Source of the DNA: Metellina segmentata
Taxonomy: Eukaryota > Arthropoda > Arachnida > Araneae > Tetragnathidae
Length of the DNA stretch: 64,000 nucleotides
Assembly: GCA_947359465.1 (NCBI GenBank)
Contig: OX375880.1
Location: forward strand, 15,570,120 to 15,634,119
Reading direction: 5' to 3'
In this document: one piece after another, positions 1-10,460 of the stretch
How the letters are laid out: the number at the start of each line of letters is the position of its first letter
How positions within the stretch are numbered: the stretch's first letter is position 1
Program-made: the position numbers and the translations under genes
The notes under the pieces: generated by a model
The model's input: the letters and a program-made list of their open reading frames with translations, nothing else
Told to the model about the DNA's origin: nothing
Database searches by the model: none

Positions 1-198
1 TGCCCCTTAAATCTGTAGTGGCCTAAAGTCGTTCGGTTGGTGCGGAAGTTTGAGGTTCAAGCTCAGGTGTTGCTACGTCATCTGACCGTGGTTCAAAATT
101 ACGAGGTGTTGTCCTCGGATCTTTCAATTCGGGGATTGATCCCGGACAACGGTTTTGTCGTGTTGCTGTTGTCCGACGTTCATTGAAAATTACCATTA
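1..198 (+). repeat. SINE body, head-less (A/B family)
   Basis: This is the body of the commonest SINE in the window, without its tRNA-like head. It starts at the stretch that reads AAATCTGTAGTGGCC and runs through the conserved block CATCTGACCGTGGTTCAAAA to the 3' end ATTGAAAATTACCATT. The left end may continue beyond the window. It is the first of four same-direction pieces in the first 740 bases. Confidence 0.8.
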
Positions 199-212
199 TT
201 ACCCAAGGTTTA

Positions 213-336
213 AAGTCATCTACCGAGGTTCAAAATTACATGGTGTTGTCGCCAGATCCTTCCCTTCGAGATTGATCACGGATCGTCGTCAATAGCCCGT
301 TGTGTTGCTCTAGTACGACGTTAATTAAAAATTACC
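213..336 (+). repeat. SINE 3' fragment
   Basis: This is a 5'-truncated SINE piece that starts near the GTGGTTCAAAATTAC block (here GAGGTTCAAAATTAC). It keeps the GTCGTCAATAGCCCGTTGTG block and ends ATTAAAAATTACCA. It lies directly after the body at 1-198 in the same direction. Confidence 0.75.
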
Positions 337-370
337 AACTACAGAACAAAAATTGTTGGATAGATTGGAG

Positions 371-656
371 CTGGTGCTTGTTAGATCTGTGGTGGAATAG
401 AAACGCCTCCAACTGGTGAGGTAGTTTGGTGAGTAAAGTGCTTACTCTGGTGTTGTCCTTCCTTGTATCCTTCCATCACGTTGGGTTGGAGTGGAGGTAT
501 GGAGAGTTGGGTGCCAGCTAAGGTGTTGCTTCGTCATCTGACCGTGGTTCAAAATTACAAGGTGTAGTCCTCGGATCTTTTTCTTAGGGGACTGATCCCG
601 GACCGTTGTCAATAGCCCGTTGTGTTGCTCTAGTACGACGTTAACTAAAATTACCA
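371..656 (+). repeat. SINE body with a small internal insertion
   Basis: The piece starts at the post-head region (GGTGCTTGTTAGATCTGTGG), has extra bases at about 395-470, then continues from CACGTTGGGTTGG to TTAACTAAAATTACCA. There is no tRNA-like head. A minus-strand reading frame across this region is only the antisense of the SINE. Confidence 0.75.
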
Positions 657-740
657 ATTCCTTTCCTCCGCGACTGATCCCGGACTGTCGCCAATGGAGT
701 GTTGTGGTGCTCCAATGCGATAGTAATTCAACCTACCTTC
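657..740 (+). repeat. SINE 3' fragment
   Basis: Only the last third of the SINE body is present (GACTGATCCCGGACTGTCGC to AACCTACC). It abuts the previous copy head to tail and is the fourth SINE piece in the same direction. Confidence 0.65.
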
Positions 741-744
741 ATTG

Positions 745-1233
745 AAATGTGCTCGGATGATCATACAGTAACCATTTTTTACAAACAAGTTATTAAGTAA
801 CCAGGTAACAGAAACTCTAATTTTAAGTTAAGGTTTATTTACAGCTTAGAGTGGTATTTACATAGGCTTAAAAAAGGGTAACTCAGACAAGAATTAAGAT
901 TTGGAACTACTACTGTCCAAGCTTAGCCCCGTGCAACACATGACTTCCCCAGCTGATCATTGCCTTCGGATTTCCCCCTCTTCGAAAAAGATTCCCCTTT
1001 GGTTCTTCTGCAATTCTTTTTGAAGGGTACTACAAAAATCACCAGCTGGTAATCACTAAAAGTTCCTGGTGGTTGAACCTTACATCTGTGTTAATCCGTT
1101 CCTAATGGATTTATATTGATCCGGATTCTGTTGGTGTTCAAGGGGCTTGTACTGTCGAAACCCTCTTTAGAATTGCCAAAACATTGTCCTCAATGAGGAG
1201 GGAAATTGAAGGTCGGTTTCGCGTATTCAAGGA
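745..1233. other. Unassigned AT-rich sequence
   Basis: No coding pattern, terminal repeat or tandem structure was recognised here. It separates the SINE run from the Helitron piece that ends at 1234. Confidence 0.5.
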
Positions 1234-1830
1234 CTAGCTGAATGGCATTTCTCGGTTTCAAATTATGACCACGACTGCTAAAATATGACCGCGACCTTTA
1301 CCGGTGTTAACTCAAATACACAAACCCTGTAGTATGTGTTTCCTACCGCGACATTTACCGGTGTTAACTCAAATACACAAACCCTGTAGTATGTGTTTCC
1401 TACCGCAACATTTACCGGTGTTAACTCAAATACACAAACCCTGTAGTATGTGTTTCCTACCGTGACATTTACCGGTGTTAACTTAAATACACAAACCCTG
1501 TAGTATGTGTTTCCTACCGCGACATTTACCGGTGTTAACTTAAATACACAAACCCTGTAGTATGTGTTTCCTACCGCGACATTTACCGGTGTTATCTCAA
1601 ATACACAAACCCTGTAGAATGTGTTTCTTGCCGCGACATTTACCGGTGTTAACTTAAATACGCAAACCCTGTAGAACGTGTGTCCTTGTTCATGTCCATT
1701 TATTGCAGAAAAACAAAGTTTATATTTTAAAATTGGGGCTTCAAGGGGCACTTTTAGGACTACCTGTGTACCAATTTTCATGGCTACAGATTGGTCAGAA
1801 GATAAGAAAAAAAATAGCCTGTGTTTTTAA
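1234..1830 (-). mobile_element. Helitron Hel-B, minus strand, with a 57-bp minisatellite
   Basis: On the minus strand this ends in CTAG followed by T (plus strand 1234-1237), preceded by CCGAGAAATGCC, a decayed form of the CCGAGCAACGCC hairpin seen in the related copies at 39938 and 41470. The stretch at 1700-1800 matches, in reverse, the block before the repeats in those copies (TGGCACACAGCTACTCC type). The outer 5' end was not resolved. Helitrons move by rolling-circle replication and insert between A and T. No Rep/helicase gene is present, so this copy would be non-autonomous. Confidence 0.7.
1299..1695 (-). repeat. 57-bp tandem repeat, about 7 copies
   Basis: The string CCGGTGTTAA (one copy CCGGTGTTAT) starts at 1301, 1358, 1415, 1472, 1529, 1586 and 1643, an exact 57-bp step. 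Because 57 is a multiple of three, the minus strand stays open through the array and spells a 19-residue repeat (core YYRVCVF.LTPVNVAVGN). The related Helitrons at 39799 and 41335 carry only about two units. The open frame is best explained as a by-product of the repeat length. Confidence 0.9.
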
Positions 1831-1959
1831 CAGTGTTCTAAAGTATACGTGTAGCAAATTTGGTGATGATTGGTCAAACGGTGTGGATTTGAATAGAGAA
1901 TATATATACACACACTCACATCCCTTGTTTATCCCGTTTTTCGTCTAAAAGCCTTGGAA

Positions 1960-2475
1960 ACTATGCCAACTTTTTTTATTCTAGCGTGTTTTTATTTACG
2001 TTGTTGATTCGTATGACTTTTTTGCTGGCGATTTCAACTTTGTCGCGGGCAAAGACTATTTAAATTTTTCTATCTTCGATAAAGATAGAGTAAAAATTTC
2101 CACGTATTTTTTATTTGTGGAAAATTTTACACCAGATCGGTACCTTGAATATGATTTTCTTTAAATTAATAATTTTTCTATTCTAACCCGTGTAACGCGT
2201 GTCATGTCGGATGAAAGTGGTACCAATTCTTAAAATTGTTATTTCATCTTTTTAAAGTTTTCAGTACCAATAAGATTCAATGTGTCCAGCCCGATTTTTA
2301 ATTTTTAATCTAAAATATTTATTTATTAATTTATTCGCTTCCCGGCGTTCCCTGTGGTGTAGGTTTGCGAAGGAAACCAAATGGGAATACATTGGAATCA
2401 CCGGTGTTGTCAATCGTTAGCGAGCAGTGGTCACACCTGACCCCACAAAAAGACTTGTCCCGGGCCATGTTATTT
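1960..2475 (+). mobile_element. Helitron Hel-A fragments
   Basis: Blocks here match Hel-A copies: GTGTTTTTATTTACGTTGTT at about 1985 matches 48622. AAAGATAGAGTAAAAATTTC at about 2080 matches 49255 and 49565. The 2340-2475 block (GCGAGCAGTGGTCACACCTG) matches the 3' part of the copy at 48333. The order is scrambled and the ends are not intact. Confidence 0.6.
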
Positions 2476-2599
2476 ATAAAGCGCAGAGACGAAACGAATG
2501 GCACCCTAAACGTCGTTCACACCCTTACCTTTTTGTGACACTCAAAAATTAATCGTGGTACCCGGTTTCGAAAGGTAAGATGTACTTTAAAAGCTACTT

Positions 2600-2780
2600 T
2601 AAAACATTTCAAGTGAATCAAGTAACCCTTCAAGTGGTTTCGACGAGTTATCTCGTCCAACAACGTCTCAGCAGTTATGCTGATGACCAAATATATCGTT
2701 TTCAAGATATTGTCGATTTATGTTTGATGACGTTATCAAGATCTGGTCAGTTTTCTCTTGACGACGAGATGTGACTCGTC
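2600..2780 (-). repeat. R-pal dispersed repeat copy
   Basis: This carries the CGACGAGTTATCTCGTCC palindromic motif, AAGATCTGGTCAGTTTTCTC, and the edge sequence that reads CGAAACCACTTGAAGGGTTA on the minus strand. The same set of motifs occurs at 9665, 12120, 14020, 16830 and in the array at 30180. No coding capacity was recognised. Confidence 0.55.
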
Positions 2781-2897
2781 ATCTAGGCAACCACCATGAG
2801 GATTTTAACCAAATGCGGAGGAAACATTTCGAAATCAGAAGAATGTAAAAAAACCTAATAAGAGAAAATCATTTTTGTTTATAGACTTCTATATTTA

Positions 2898-3407
2898 TCT
2901 ACTAAGGAACAGCGTTGCCATGACAGTTCTTTTCGAGGGGTCAGGTGTGACCACTGCTCATTGACGCTCGCCAACCCCTGGTGATTGCTACGTATTCGCA
3001 TTTGATTTGCTTCGCAAACGAACTCCACGGGCAACGCCGTGAAGGCCTAGAAGTGGCTATTATCAACAACGTAAATAAAAACACACTAGAATCATAAAAC
3101 TTGGCATGAATCCAAAGACATTCGGACTAAACCACTTGTGATGTCAGCGGTCGAAAATCGAAAAATCGTCTCGCTTCTTCATTCGAGGTAGGGTCGACAT
3201 CACCGTCTGGAAAGAAGAAAGAAAGGTGAAAAACACTAATAAATTCATTTTGAAATGTTCTATATTAAATATTAAAATTCAGGCTGGGCATAAAAATGGC
3301 AAAAACTTACGACTACCTGTGTGCCAAATTTCATTATTGTAAGTGTCACAGATTCGTCAGGACACGACTCACAGAACACAGAGAAACACTTCTTTTTATA
3401 ATTATCT
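2898..3407 (-). mobile_element. Helitron Hel-A, minus strand
   Basis: Read on the minus strand this is colinear with the Helitron at 48333-48810. The 5' side has ATTATAAAAAGAAGTG, then the TTTGGCACACAGGTAGTC block, GACCGCTGACATCAC, TTTGCGAAGCAAATCAAATG and the 3' hairpin region GGCAACGCTGTT. The terminal CTAG has decayed, so both ends are approximate. No helicase coding was found. Confidence 0.7.
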
Positions 3408-3554
3408 ACTATATCTTTGATGTTTTACATGTAACTCCGTCAAAAATGATCTCAATTGAAAGTTCCTTTTTTATATAAATTAATTTTATAAGCTAAAATT
3501 GAAAAATCGAATTTGGTGATTTGGGAAGTCTACTATCCCCTTAAGGTACATTAA

Positions 3555-4377
3555 CCCTTAACTGCTGTGTCGCAAACCGTCTCGTAACTAGTGTGGAGGG
3601 GTCTCTCAGACTTCGCTCACTAAAGTGCGTATAAAGTTGATTAATATAATATATTAATGAAAGATTCTTTAGATAATTATTATTTATATATTTTAAAATT
3701 GGATAGTTCAACTCTTAACATGATACATTTTATATTACTATATAAGTTAAGTAGATTCCATGTCTCTTCAGGCACAGCTTTCGGACCTAATTTTGCAGGA
3801 CGTTTCAACCCTGGAAACTGTAAAACTATGTTGTGTTTTGGTGTTCTAACGACACAATTAGGTCCCCCCCCCCAGGCATCCCATTTAAAGTTATTTTTTA
3901 AGTAGAAATATTTTTCTTGTGAAGACTCACTTGAAATGTCTTCATCTTCATACATTTCCGTGTCCGTTTCATGTTCGCTTTCAATTATATAATCCGAAAT
4001 TTCACTGTCCCAGTACTCAATTTCCGATCAATTATCAACAATATCCTTAATTTCTTTGTGTGTAAGATACACAGGTCGTTTCTTGGTAAAGTTTGTTGCC
4101 ATTTTAGGCACTCTGCCGATATTCCCTGCTGAAATTTAGACGATTTCATTCAACAAGAACGGTAACGCAAATGCTGTGAAGGGGTCTAAGAGACCACACG
4201 AGAAATGAAAATAGTGAGCAAATAGTTGGGGCAGCCAAACCAGTCTTGGAATGTGGCTTCTGTTGGACGTAGTAGGAAGGTACTGAATAGGACTGGGACC
4301 AATATTCACTTTAAGGGGTGGGAACGACCTGTCAAAAATGACTCGGGGTCTGTGAGACCCATGACAGCAGTTAAAGG
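3555..4377 (-). mobile_element. piggyBac-type transposon remnant
   Basis: The element lies between two TTAA target sites (3551-3554 and 4378-4381). Its ends are inverted: CCCTTAACTGCTGTG on the left and, reversed, CCTTTAACTGCTGTC on the right. TTAA targets and CC(C/T)T termini are the piggyBac signature. The 823-bp length is far below an autonomous element. Only the N-terminal part of a transposase remains, so the catalytic domain was lost by internal deletion. Confidence 0.85.
3680..4102 (-). pseudogene. piggyBac transposase, N-terminal remnant
   Basis: The frame starts at an ATG at 4102 and runs 141 codons to 3680, with one in-frame TGA at 4028-4030 (codon 25). It has the acidic N-terminal stretch usual for piggyBac/PGBD transposases (ESEHETDTEMYEDED) and then the block NIVLQFPGLKRPAKLG, which matches the start of the DDE_Tnp_1_7 region of this family. 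The aspartates of the catalytic domain are absent. The frame ends shortly after WNLL. It is not functional. Confidence 0.8.
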
Positions 4378-4381
4378 TTAA

Positions 4382-5410
4382 CTCTGTAGAAATATAACCA
4401 CGACCCCTCGAATCCTTAAAAACTATAATCGCGCAAAAAATAAAATAAAATAATCTTACAATCAAAGCCGACGCGAAAAGAAAAATATTGAAAGTAAAAA
4501 GAGTTCTAACGTGTATTAAACGAACTATCTCTGCATAACGAAGCTTAAAAATTATATTTTTCCATTATTATTGTTTATTATTGAAGGAAACGCGCACATT
4601 CATGGCGCTGGCGTCAATTTCAACAGATGTTTTTCTAAGGTCTTTGACTTGTCAGAGCTGCAAACGATACTTTCCCGTGTTGCCACAGGACAAAAGCGAA
4701 AAAACGCACAAAAAAGAACTTGGAGCGCTAAATCTTTTTTCTTGCGCGAGGTTTAGAACTTATTAATCCCAAGGTGACGACGGTGCATTGGGAGGTTGAG
4801 GTACGAAAAAAATTGAAAAGAAGTGAAAAGAGAAAATAAAAAACCCCGCAAATAATCCGACGGATTATGTTCGAAGGTGAATTATAAAATTAATTGAAAA
4901 AGCCGCTGAGAGCAGATAGAGTTGAGGTGTTTGTTTTACGTCTCAGGCCGTGTGTGTGTGCATGGGAGGCCGGGCGTACCGGTATTGACGCGGACTTTTT
5001 TGGCGACTTTTTGTTTCTTTGAGAAAAGTTTTTGACGCCAATCCCGTTTCTCGAGGGATTTGAGAGATCCATTTATACAAACCCACGGGTTTTGGTAGGG
5101 AGCTCTTCCCCCAACCTGGAATGAATCGGTACAAAAAATAACAGTGAAAGAAATAATAAGGCTGTTACTCAATTGACAGCTCTTGCGAGTTTGGAAAGGG
5201 GGACAGTTTGTTTTTCTACCAACTTTTCAAATTACCCAAAGCGAGAGCAGGTGTCGAAGCGTTCCGTTGCAAGTTTGAAATTCAAACTTACCACGGGAGT
5301 ATCAATTTCAGATTGTTGACAGTGGAATATCTAAACTTTCTATAGGTAATTTACTTCAACAGCATGAATTTTTTTGCAATTTTATTTTCATGAATATCGA
5401 GGAAAACGGG
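4382..5410. other. Unassigned, mixed composition
   Basis: No transposon ends or family blocks were recognised. Short overlapping frames at 4570-4770 and 4890-5170 have no recognisable protein content. The stretch is more GC-rich than its surroundings at about 4900-5120 and may be unique sequence. Confidence 0.4.
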
Positions 5411-5738
5411 GACGACCAATCGGTATATAAGGTGTTAGACTCTAGATTGGAAGGGTTCTGGTTCGAATCCCGGTCAGTGTATGAATGTTTGTAAGCGTAT
5501 AGTGTAGAGGATCTGGTTCACCTTAAATCTGTCTTGGTCTAAAGTCCTCACGTTGGGTTGGTGTGGAAGTTTGGAGAGTGGGGTGCCAGCTCAGGTGTTG
5601 CTTCGTCATCTGACCGTGGTTCAAAATTACGAGGTGTTGACCTCGGATCTTTCCTTAAGGGATTGATCCCGGAACGTCGTCAATAGCACGTTGTGTTGCT
5701 CTAGTACGACGTTAACTAAAATTACCATTACCTTTACC
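5411..5738 (+). mobile_element. SINE-A, complete with type-1 tRNA-like head
   Basis: The head reads GACGACCAATCGG, then the A-box-like GGTATATAAGGTGTTAGAC and the B box GGTTCGAATCC. The body follows from CACCTTAAATCTGTC to GTTAACTAAAATTACCATTA, with a tail of TTACC-like units. The A and B boxes are the internal RNA polymerase III promoter. SINEs encode no protein and rely on a LINE for mobility. Confidence 0.88.
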
Positions 5739-5739
5739 A

Positions 5740-6077
5740 TCAACAGCATGGAACATTTTGTCTTGAGATGAGATCATCGAAATACATAATGTTAAGGTTA
5801 GTGAAGGAAATATTCACGGGCAAAGGTAGATCATTTGAGATGAGACTGGGGTTGACACCTCATTAACCTTTTCTTGCATCATATTTTTGTTTTGTATGAC
5901 CAGTCTAAGTAATGTTCTTCATTTTCGCTGTTAGCTATTTTTACTCTCAGTCTCAATCCGGTGAAATTATAGGAATCTGAGTAATACAAATTTTGCTTGA
6001 CGCCCCTCAAGTGGTAGTTTATGAATTATTATGTAACTATTAAAAAAATAAAAAAAATAAAAATAAATAAAAATAAA

Positions 6078-6078
<1 letters not shown>
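5740..6078. other. Unassigned AT-rich sequence
   Basis: There is no recognisable gene or element. It ends in an A-rich stretch (6040-6075) that leads into a TA microsatellite. Confidence 0.4.

Positions 6079-6128
<50 letters not shown>
6079..6128. repeat. (TA)n microsatellite
   Basis: A nearly perfect run of about 25 TA units. The Tc1 copy that starts at 6129 sits at the end of this run, consistent with the TA target of Tc1/mariner elements. Confidence 0.95.
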
Positions 6129-6133
<5 letters not shown>

Positions 6134-6701
6134 TATATGTACAAACGTATTTGCAGACTGCATGTTTTTCAGGAATTTCTGTATTATTCTATTTAGAGTA
6201 ACGGGCAGGCTCTCCTTTTGCTTGTATTACAGCTGCAACACGTCGAGACATACTTTCCACAAGTTCTCTGTAAACTTGGCAGGAACATCTCGTCATGCCT
6301 CTTGCAAGGCTGTGAGAAGAGATTGTTGTGAAAATAGGCGTGTGTGGTGATGACGTACTCGTCACTCCAGTTTGTCCCACAAGTTCTCGATCGGATTAAG
6401 ATCGCAGCACTGATCAGGCCAGTGAAGCCAATTCATCTCATTTTCAGGAAAACAGTTCAGCATATATTTTGTAGTAAGACATGGAGCTCGATCCTATTGG
6501 AAGAAACAACCATCATCGCCGTAGTATTGCCATGGTGTGTAGGCAAGGCCGAGTCATCCAGAACGTCGAGGTATATGTCAGTGTTCATGGTACCATGTAC
6601 ATAAAGAAATGGGCCGAGTCCTAAACAGGAAAAACAGCCCACATTAAGATGGATCCTCCACCAAATTTCTGCGGTGTCCAAATACTTTTGTCCATATAAT
6701 G
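6129..6701 (-). mobile_element. Tc1-like element family 1, copy 1, internally deleted
   Basis: Flanked by TA on both sides. The termini are inverted: CACTATATG..AAACGTATTT on the left and, reversed, CATTATATGGACAAAAGTAT on the right. At 573 bp it is about a third of a full Tc1. The inside is only the C-terminal half of a Tc1 transposase on the minus strand, with recognisable GPFLYVHGTMNTDIYLDVLD and frameshifts. The N-terminal helix-turn-helix half is missing, as in the copies at 12283 and 17062. Confidence 0.85.
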
Positions 6702-6703
6702 TA

Positions 6704-7971
6704 TATACTTGTATAACGTACATTAGATAAAACAGTATAAATAGATGATGAATCTCAAATTGATATATATAATATACACTGATGTCCAGACACACTTATT
6801 ATTCCATAACATCATAAATTATTTCTGAAATATCAATTACCATTGATGATATCCATGTTCTCATAAAAGCGCTACATTTAAAGAGCAAGCAAACCCCGGA
6901 CCAGGCAAAAAAAAAAACCTATATCATCTTTACAAAAACAATCCACCCTCTTGGCTTGAAAAATCAAACAAATCTCATTTATCAGTATGTTTTCTTACAC
7001 CGGCGATGAATAAAGTCACACAGGAAACTGTAATCACCTTGGCACAAAACCTCTTTGCACTCCAAACAAGATTTTCTAGAAGAAAAAGGGGGATAAAAGA
7101 GGAAAAACCCGTCGCACCTATAGGAAGGAAGCCTGTCCTCTGACAGGAAGAATAAACATCAGCAGGCTCTGCGTCAATTACTGGCTTCACCGTCACAATT
7201 ATCCGAGAGTCAAGTTTAGAAAAAAAATAGTCCGCGCGCTGTAATACAACTAAACGACTACAAAGAAGGGTCTTTTCATCTTTTCACTTCGAGAAATAAG
7301 TAAATTGTTGGAGAGTAAACATCCGTGGTGGGTGGTAAAAAGAATTTTAAAAAAATAACCCCGCGCTTAAAGAAAGCACGCCATTATGAAGGAGAAAAAA
7401 CAAACACGTGACAAAAAGGTGTGGTTTTTTCCTTCTCTATTTCCTCCTGGGTCTTTGAAGTTGGTTAATTAGGCATTAATCAGTTTACGGTTCTCCTGTT
7501 TTGATGAAAACTGGTGTTTGCCGAAAACCAGAATCAACTATTAATAAGAGGGGAGAAGGGTTTTTTTTTTTCGGTAGGGGGTGTGATTCGTTTATTAATT
7601 TTGACTCTGCTTTCTTGAGCGTCGTTTTGAGTACGAAAAAAATGCGAGAAAGCAGTTCCTTTTTTTGTAAGACGCTCTTGGTTCCAAGAAACGAAGTCAG
7701 GCATTTCTTGAGTTGCATTATCGTGCTCGAGAATATTTTTGTCCGCAACATGTAAGTCATAATTTTTTTTTAGTTTCGCATGTACTTTTCATGTGTCTTG
7801 TATTTTTAGTTAAATAAATTTGATTTTTACTCATAGGAGTGAATGGTTTAATGATTTCTGATCCAAAAAGAGGCTGTCTCAATAAGTTTCCAGTATTATG
7901 GAACTTTAACAAGCAGTGATTTTTTTAGAGTTTCGCAATTGTTTATTTATAATTATTTCTCTACAGAGTCA
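6704..7971. other. Unassigned, partly unique sequence
   Basis: No element ends were recognised. Stretches at 6890-7200 and 7290-7760 are less AT-rich and show no matches elsewhere in the window. Small frames on both strands at 7485-7760 overlap each other and have no family features. Confidence 0.4.
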
Positions 7972-8012
7972 AGGTAATTTTATTCGACGTCGTACTAGAG
8001 CAACACCAACGT
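7972..8012 (-). repeat. SINE 3'-end fragment
   Basis: A short piece carrying CGACGTCGTACTAGAGCAAC, the reverse of the SINE 3' end, in the orientation opposite to the copy that follows. Confidence 0.6.
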
Positions 8013-8059
8013 GTTTTTCTACGAAAAATCGGGGGAAGAAATTGTAAGTGAACATTCAA

Positions 8060-8354
8060 AGAGTAATGGACTAGCAACCGGAGGGTTCGGAGTTCAAATC
8101 CAACCAGACGGTCTTGTACAAGGGAAACTGGTGTAATTTAAATCTGTCGTGGCCTCTAATGTCTTCACGTTAGCATGGTGTGTAAGTTTGGAGAGTGGGG
8201 TGCCAGCTCAGGTGTTGCTTTCGTCATCTGACCGTGATTCAAAATGGCGTGGTGTTGTCCTCGGATCTTTCCCTTCAGGGGTTGATTCCGAACCGTCTCC
8301 AATAGCCAGTTGTGTTGCTATAGCGCGGTGGTATTTAAACATCTCTACCACTAT
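8060..8354 (+). mobile_element. SINE-B, type-2 head (5' truncated) and body
   Basis: The remaining head part GGACTAGCAACCGGAGGGTT and the B-box-like GGAGTTCAAATCCAACC match the head of the copy at 35687, not the SINE-A head. The body (AAATCTGTCGTGGCC to CTCTACC) is the shared one. This copy supports a body joined to two different heads. Confidence 0.75.
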
Positions 8355-8355
8355 A

Positions 8356-9242
8356 CAGGAAACTGTATAATTACAAAACTAAAAAATATGATTCAAAAGA
8401 TGAAAAAATAGAGAAACACGGAAATACAGTTAGATAAGAGATAAAATAAACCGCTTTTCATTGAAGTAGATTGCTTATTCAATTAAAATTTCAGTACCTT
8501 TCAAGTTTATACCTACACAGGTGGTTTTATATAACAATACATCCTAGCATGTTTTAATTCTTTTGAGTGTTTACGACCTTCCAATTTTAGTTAAAACAAT
8601 TAACGCTGTGTTATTATGTAAAAACACGATTGTGGGGGAACTATTCTCAAAAACAGGAATGTTGAAAGAAGTGTAAGGAACTCGAGAATAACCAATCTCT
8701 CTCAAATAGTTTGTATGTTTTAGAATTGAAAAATATTTCGTAATTTTTTGTTAATGACTTAATGATTGGTTGGGTTTGAAGTTTGATGAGGCAAGGACCA
8801 TATGGACGACTTAGAGTTTCCGTGGTGTAAGTCACTTTTGTACAAAGAAGACTTATACACAGAAACCAGATATAATATAACCAAATGTAACTAAATATAA
8901 TTCGTAAGACACAGAAACCAGATCTATATGTTAATCTGTAAACTGAAAACGTGAAGTAAATCAAATCTTTATTCAACGGTCAACTGATGGCAATGGAAAT
9001 TCTGTCTTTAGCCCCTAATTATTCGCTGAAATTCAATTCTTTATTTCAAAAAACATCTAAATTTTACACTTGGGAAGGATATAACACTTCCTTTTTGCGA
9101 TGTAATGCCATCTAGTGCCGAAAATGGGACGAACTTTTGCATCAACTCAATACATTCTCTAGGTCTAGGGTATGATTGATGTGAAAACTCAGTTGCAAAA
9201 AAAAGCATACTCGTAAAATAATAAACATTTCATTTGAAATAT
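8356..9242. other. Unassigned AT-rich sequence
   Basis: I saw no genes, terminal repeats or tandem structure. A 109-codon minus-strand frame at 8647-8976 is hydrophobic and low-complexity, and I do not regard it as a gene. Confidence 0.45.
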
Positions 9243-9490
9243 TTGGAAGAAATTAACCAAATGTTTCGCTAGCAAGTGATGACTATTTTAAGATAAAAAA
9301 AAACACTTAATTTGTTGTATTCATTACTTCATAATATATGGTATTATGACTATCATAAATTATATTTGATGAAATGAACCAAATGTTTCGTCTGCAAGTG
9401 ATGACTATTTGACGATGAAAAACAACTTAACTTGTATTCATTAGTTTATAATATATGCTATTGCTATATGACTATCATTAATTAAATATG
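9243..9490. repeat. Direct duplication, about 126-bp unit, 2 copies
   Basis: The string ACCAAATGTTTCG followed by AAGTGATGACTATTT occurs at about 9257 and 9378, each followed by TATTCATTA.TT.ATAATATATG and GACTATCAT. The two copies differ by several substitutions and small indels. Confidence 0.75.
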
Positions 9491-9659
9491 TGAGAATGGT
9501 CTTTATATTCAATGAGAAAAGGGGTATTTTTTGTGAGTTACTTATAACTCCGTTCGCTACATGTACGCATATATACGCTGTTAAAATTACAAGAGTGTGA
9601 AGTCTGGATTATATTTACAACAAAAGTAAATAAATATACGATTTAAATGCTAAATTCTA

Positions 9660-9880
9660 AAAGGATATACCCCGTGGTGGTTGTCTCGACGATGTTTCCC
9701 ATCAAAAGCAAAACTGACCTGATCTTGATGGACATGATGTCATTAGCAAAAAAAACTGACCATATCTTCACATCATCATTGTCAAAAAATTAACAATATC
9801 TCGATGAGATGTTTCGTCATTAGAAAATTTGGTCAGACTTTATTGGACGAAATATCTCGTCGAAACCACTTGAAGGTTGA
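9660..9880 (+). repeat. R-pal dispersed repeat copy
   Basis: Contains AAACTGACCTGATCTTGATG, CAATATCTCGATGAGATG, AAATATCTCGTCGAAACCAC and the edge TTGAAGGTTG. These blocks occur in the same order in the copy at 16830. Confidence 0.6.
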
Positions 9881-10349
9881 AATCCTTATGTGGTATAGTC
9901 TAAATATACAAATATAACCAAACAGCTTACTTGAGAATTTAGTTGTAATTCAATGCGTATAAAATGTGTAGCTTGATAGACTAATGAAACATTTCTCAGA
10001 GACGTAAAGGGTAAATTAATTTTTGAAAGGGCAATAAAGAGACTTATTTTTATGTTCGTATAGTTGCATATTTTATTACAGTTTGTAGTTATAGCTGGAA
10101 GACTTGATAGATTGTGCTTTTCTATGCACATCCATCAAGTCTTCTACTCTGCTGTCTGCTTTCTCTGCGGCTTGTCAATGCTTGTAAGAAAACCAGTTTT
10201 ACAGAATTCTACAAAACTGACGATCCAGAATAATTTCAATCAACCTTTCTAAGAGTTAGGCGAAAAGTGTAGGTGAAAGTTGAGAATTCTGAATATATCG
10301 ATAGAGTGTACAAGTGTCAATGCGCATGATTTAATATGAAAGGATTTCG
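9881..10349. other. Unassigned AT-rich sequence
   Basis: No gene or element was recognised. The pair AAGACTTGATAGATTGTGC and CATCAAGTCTTCTACTCTGC at about 10100-10155 forms a local inverted repeat. Confidence 0.35.
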
Positions 10350-10460
10350 TACAGGTAGCACGGATAGGATTATCTATAACACGGTACCAAAATCGCGACA
10401 TCCTCATGTAACACTCCTATGTTCTCCATATATTACACGCTTTACAAATAACAATGATAA

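Noticed and set aside
1278..1781. 167-codon minus-strand open frame with a repeating 19-residue motif
   Set aside because: It is explained by the 57-bp tandem repeat (a multiple of three) inside a Helitron. Related copies do not keep the frame.
5411..5490. tRNA gene
   Set aside because: A and B boxes are present, but the sequence does not fold as a complete tRNA and is followed by the SINE body. It is a SINE head.
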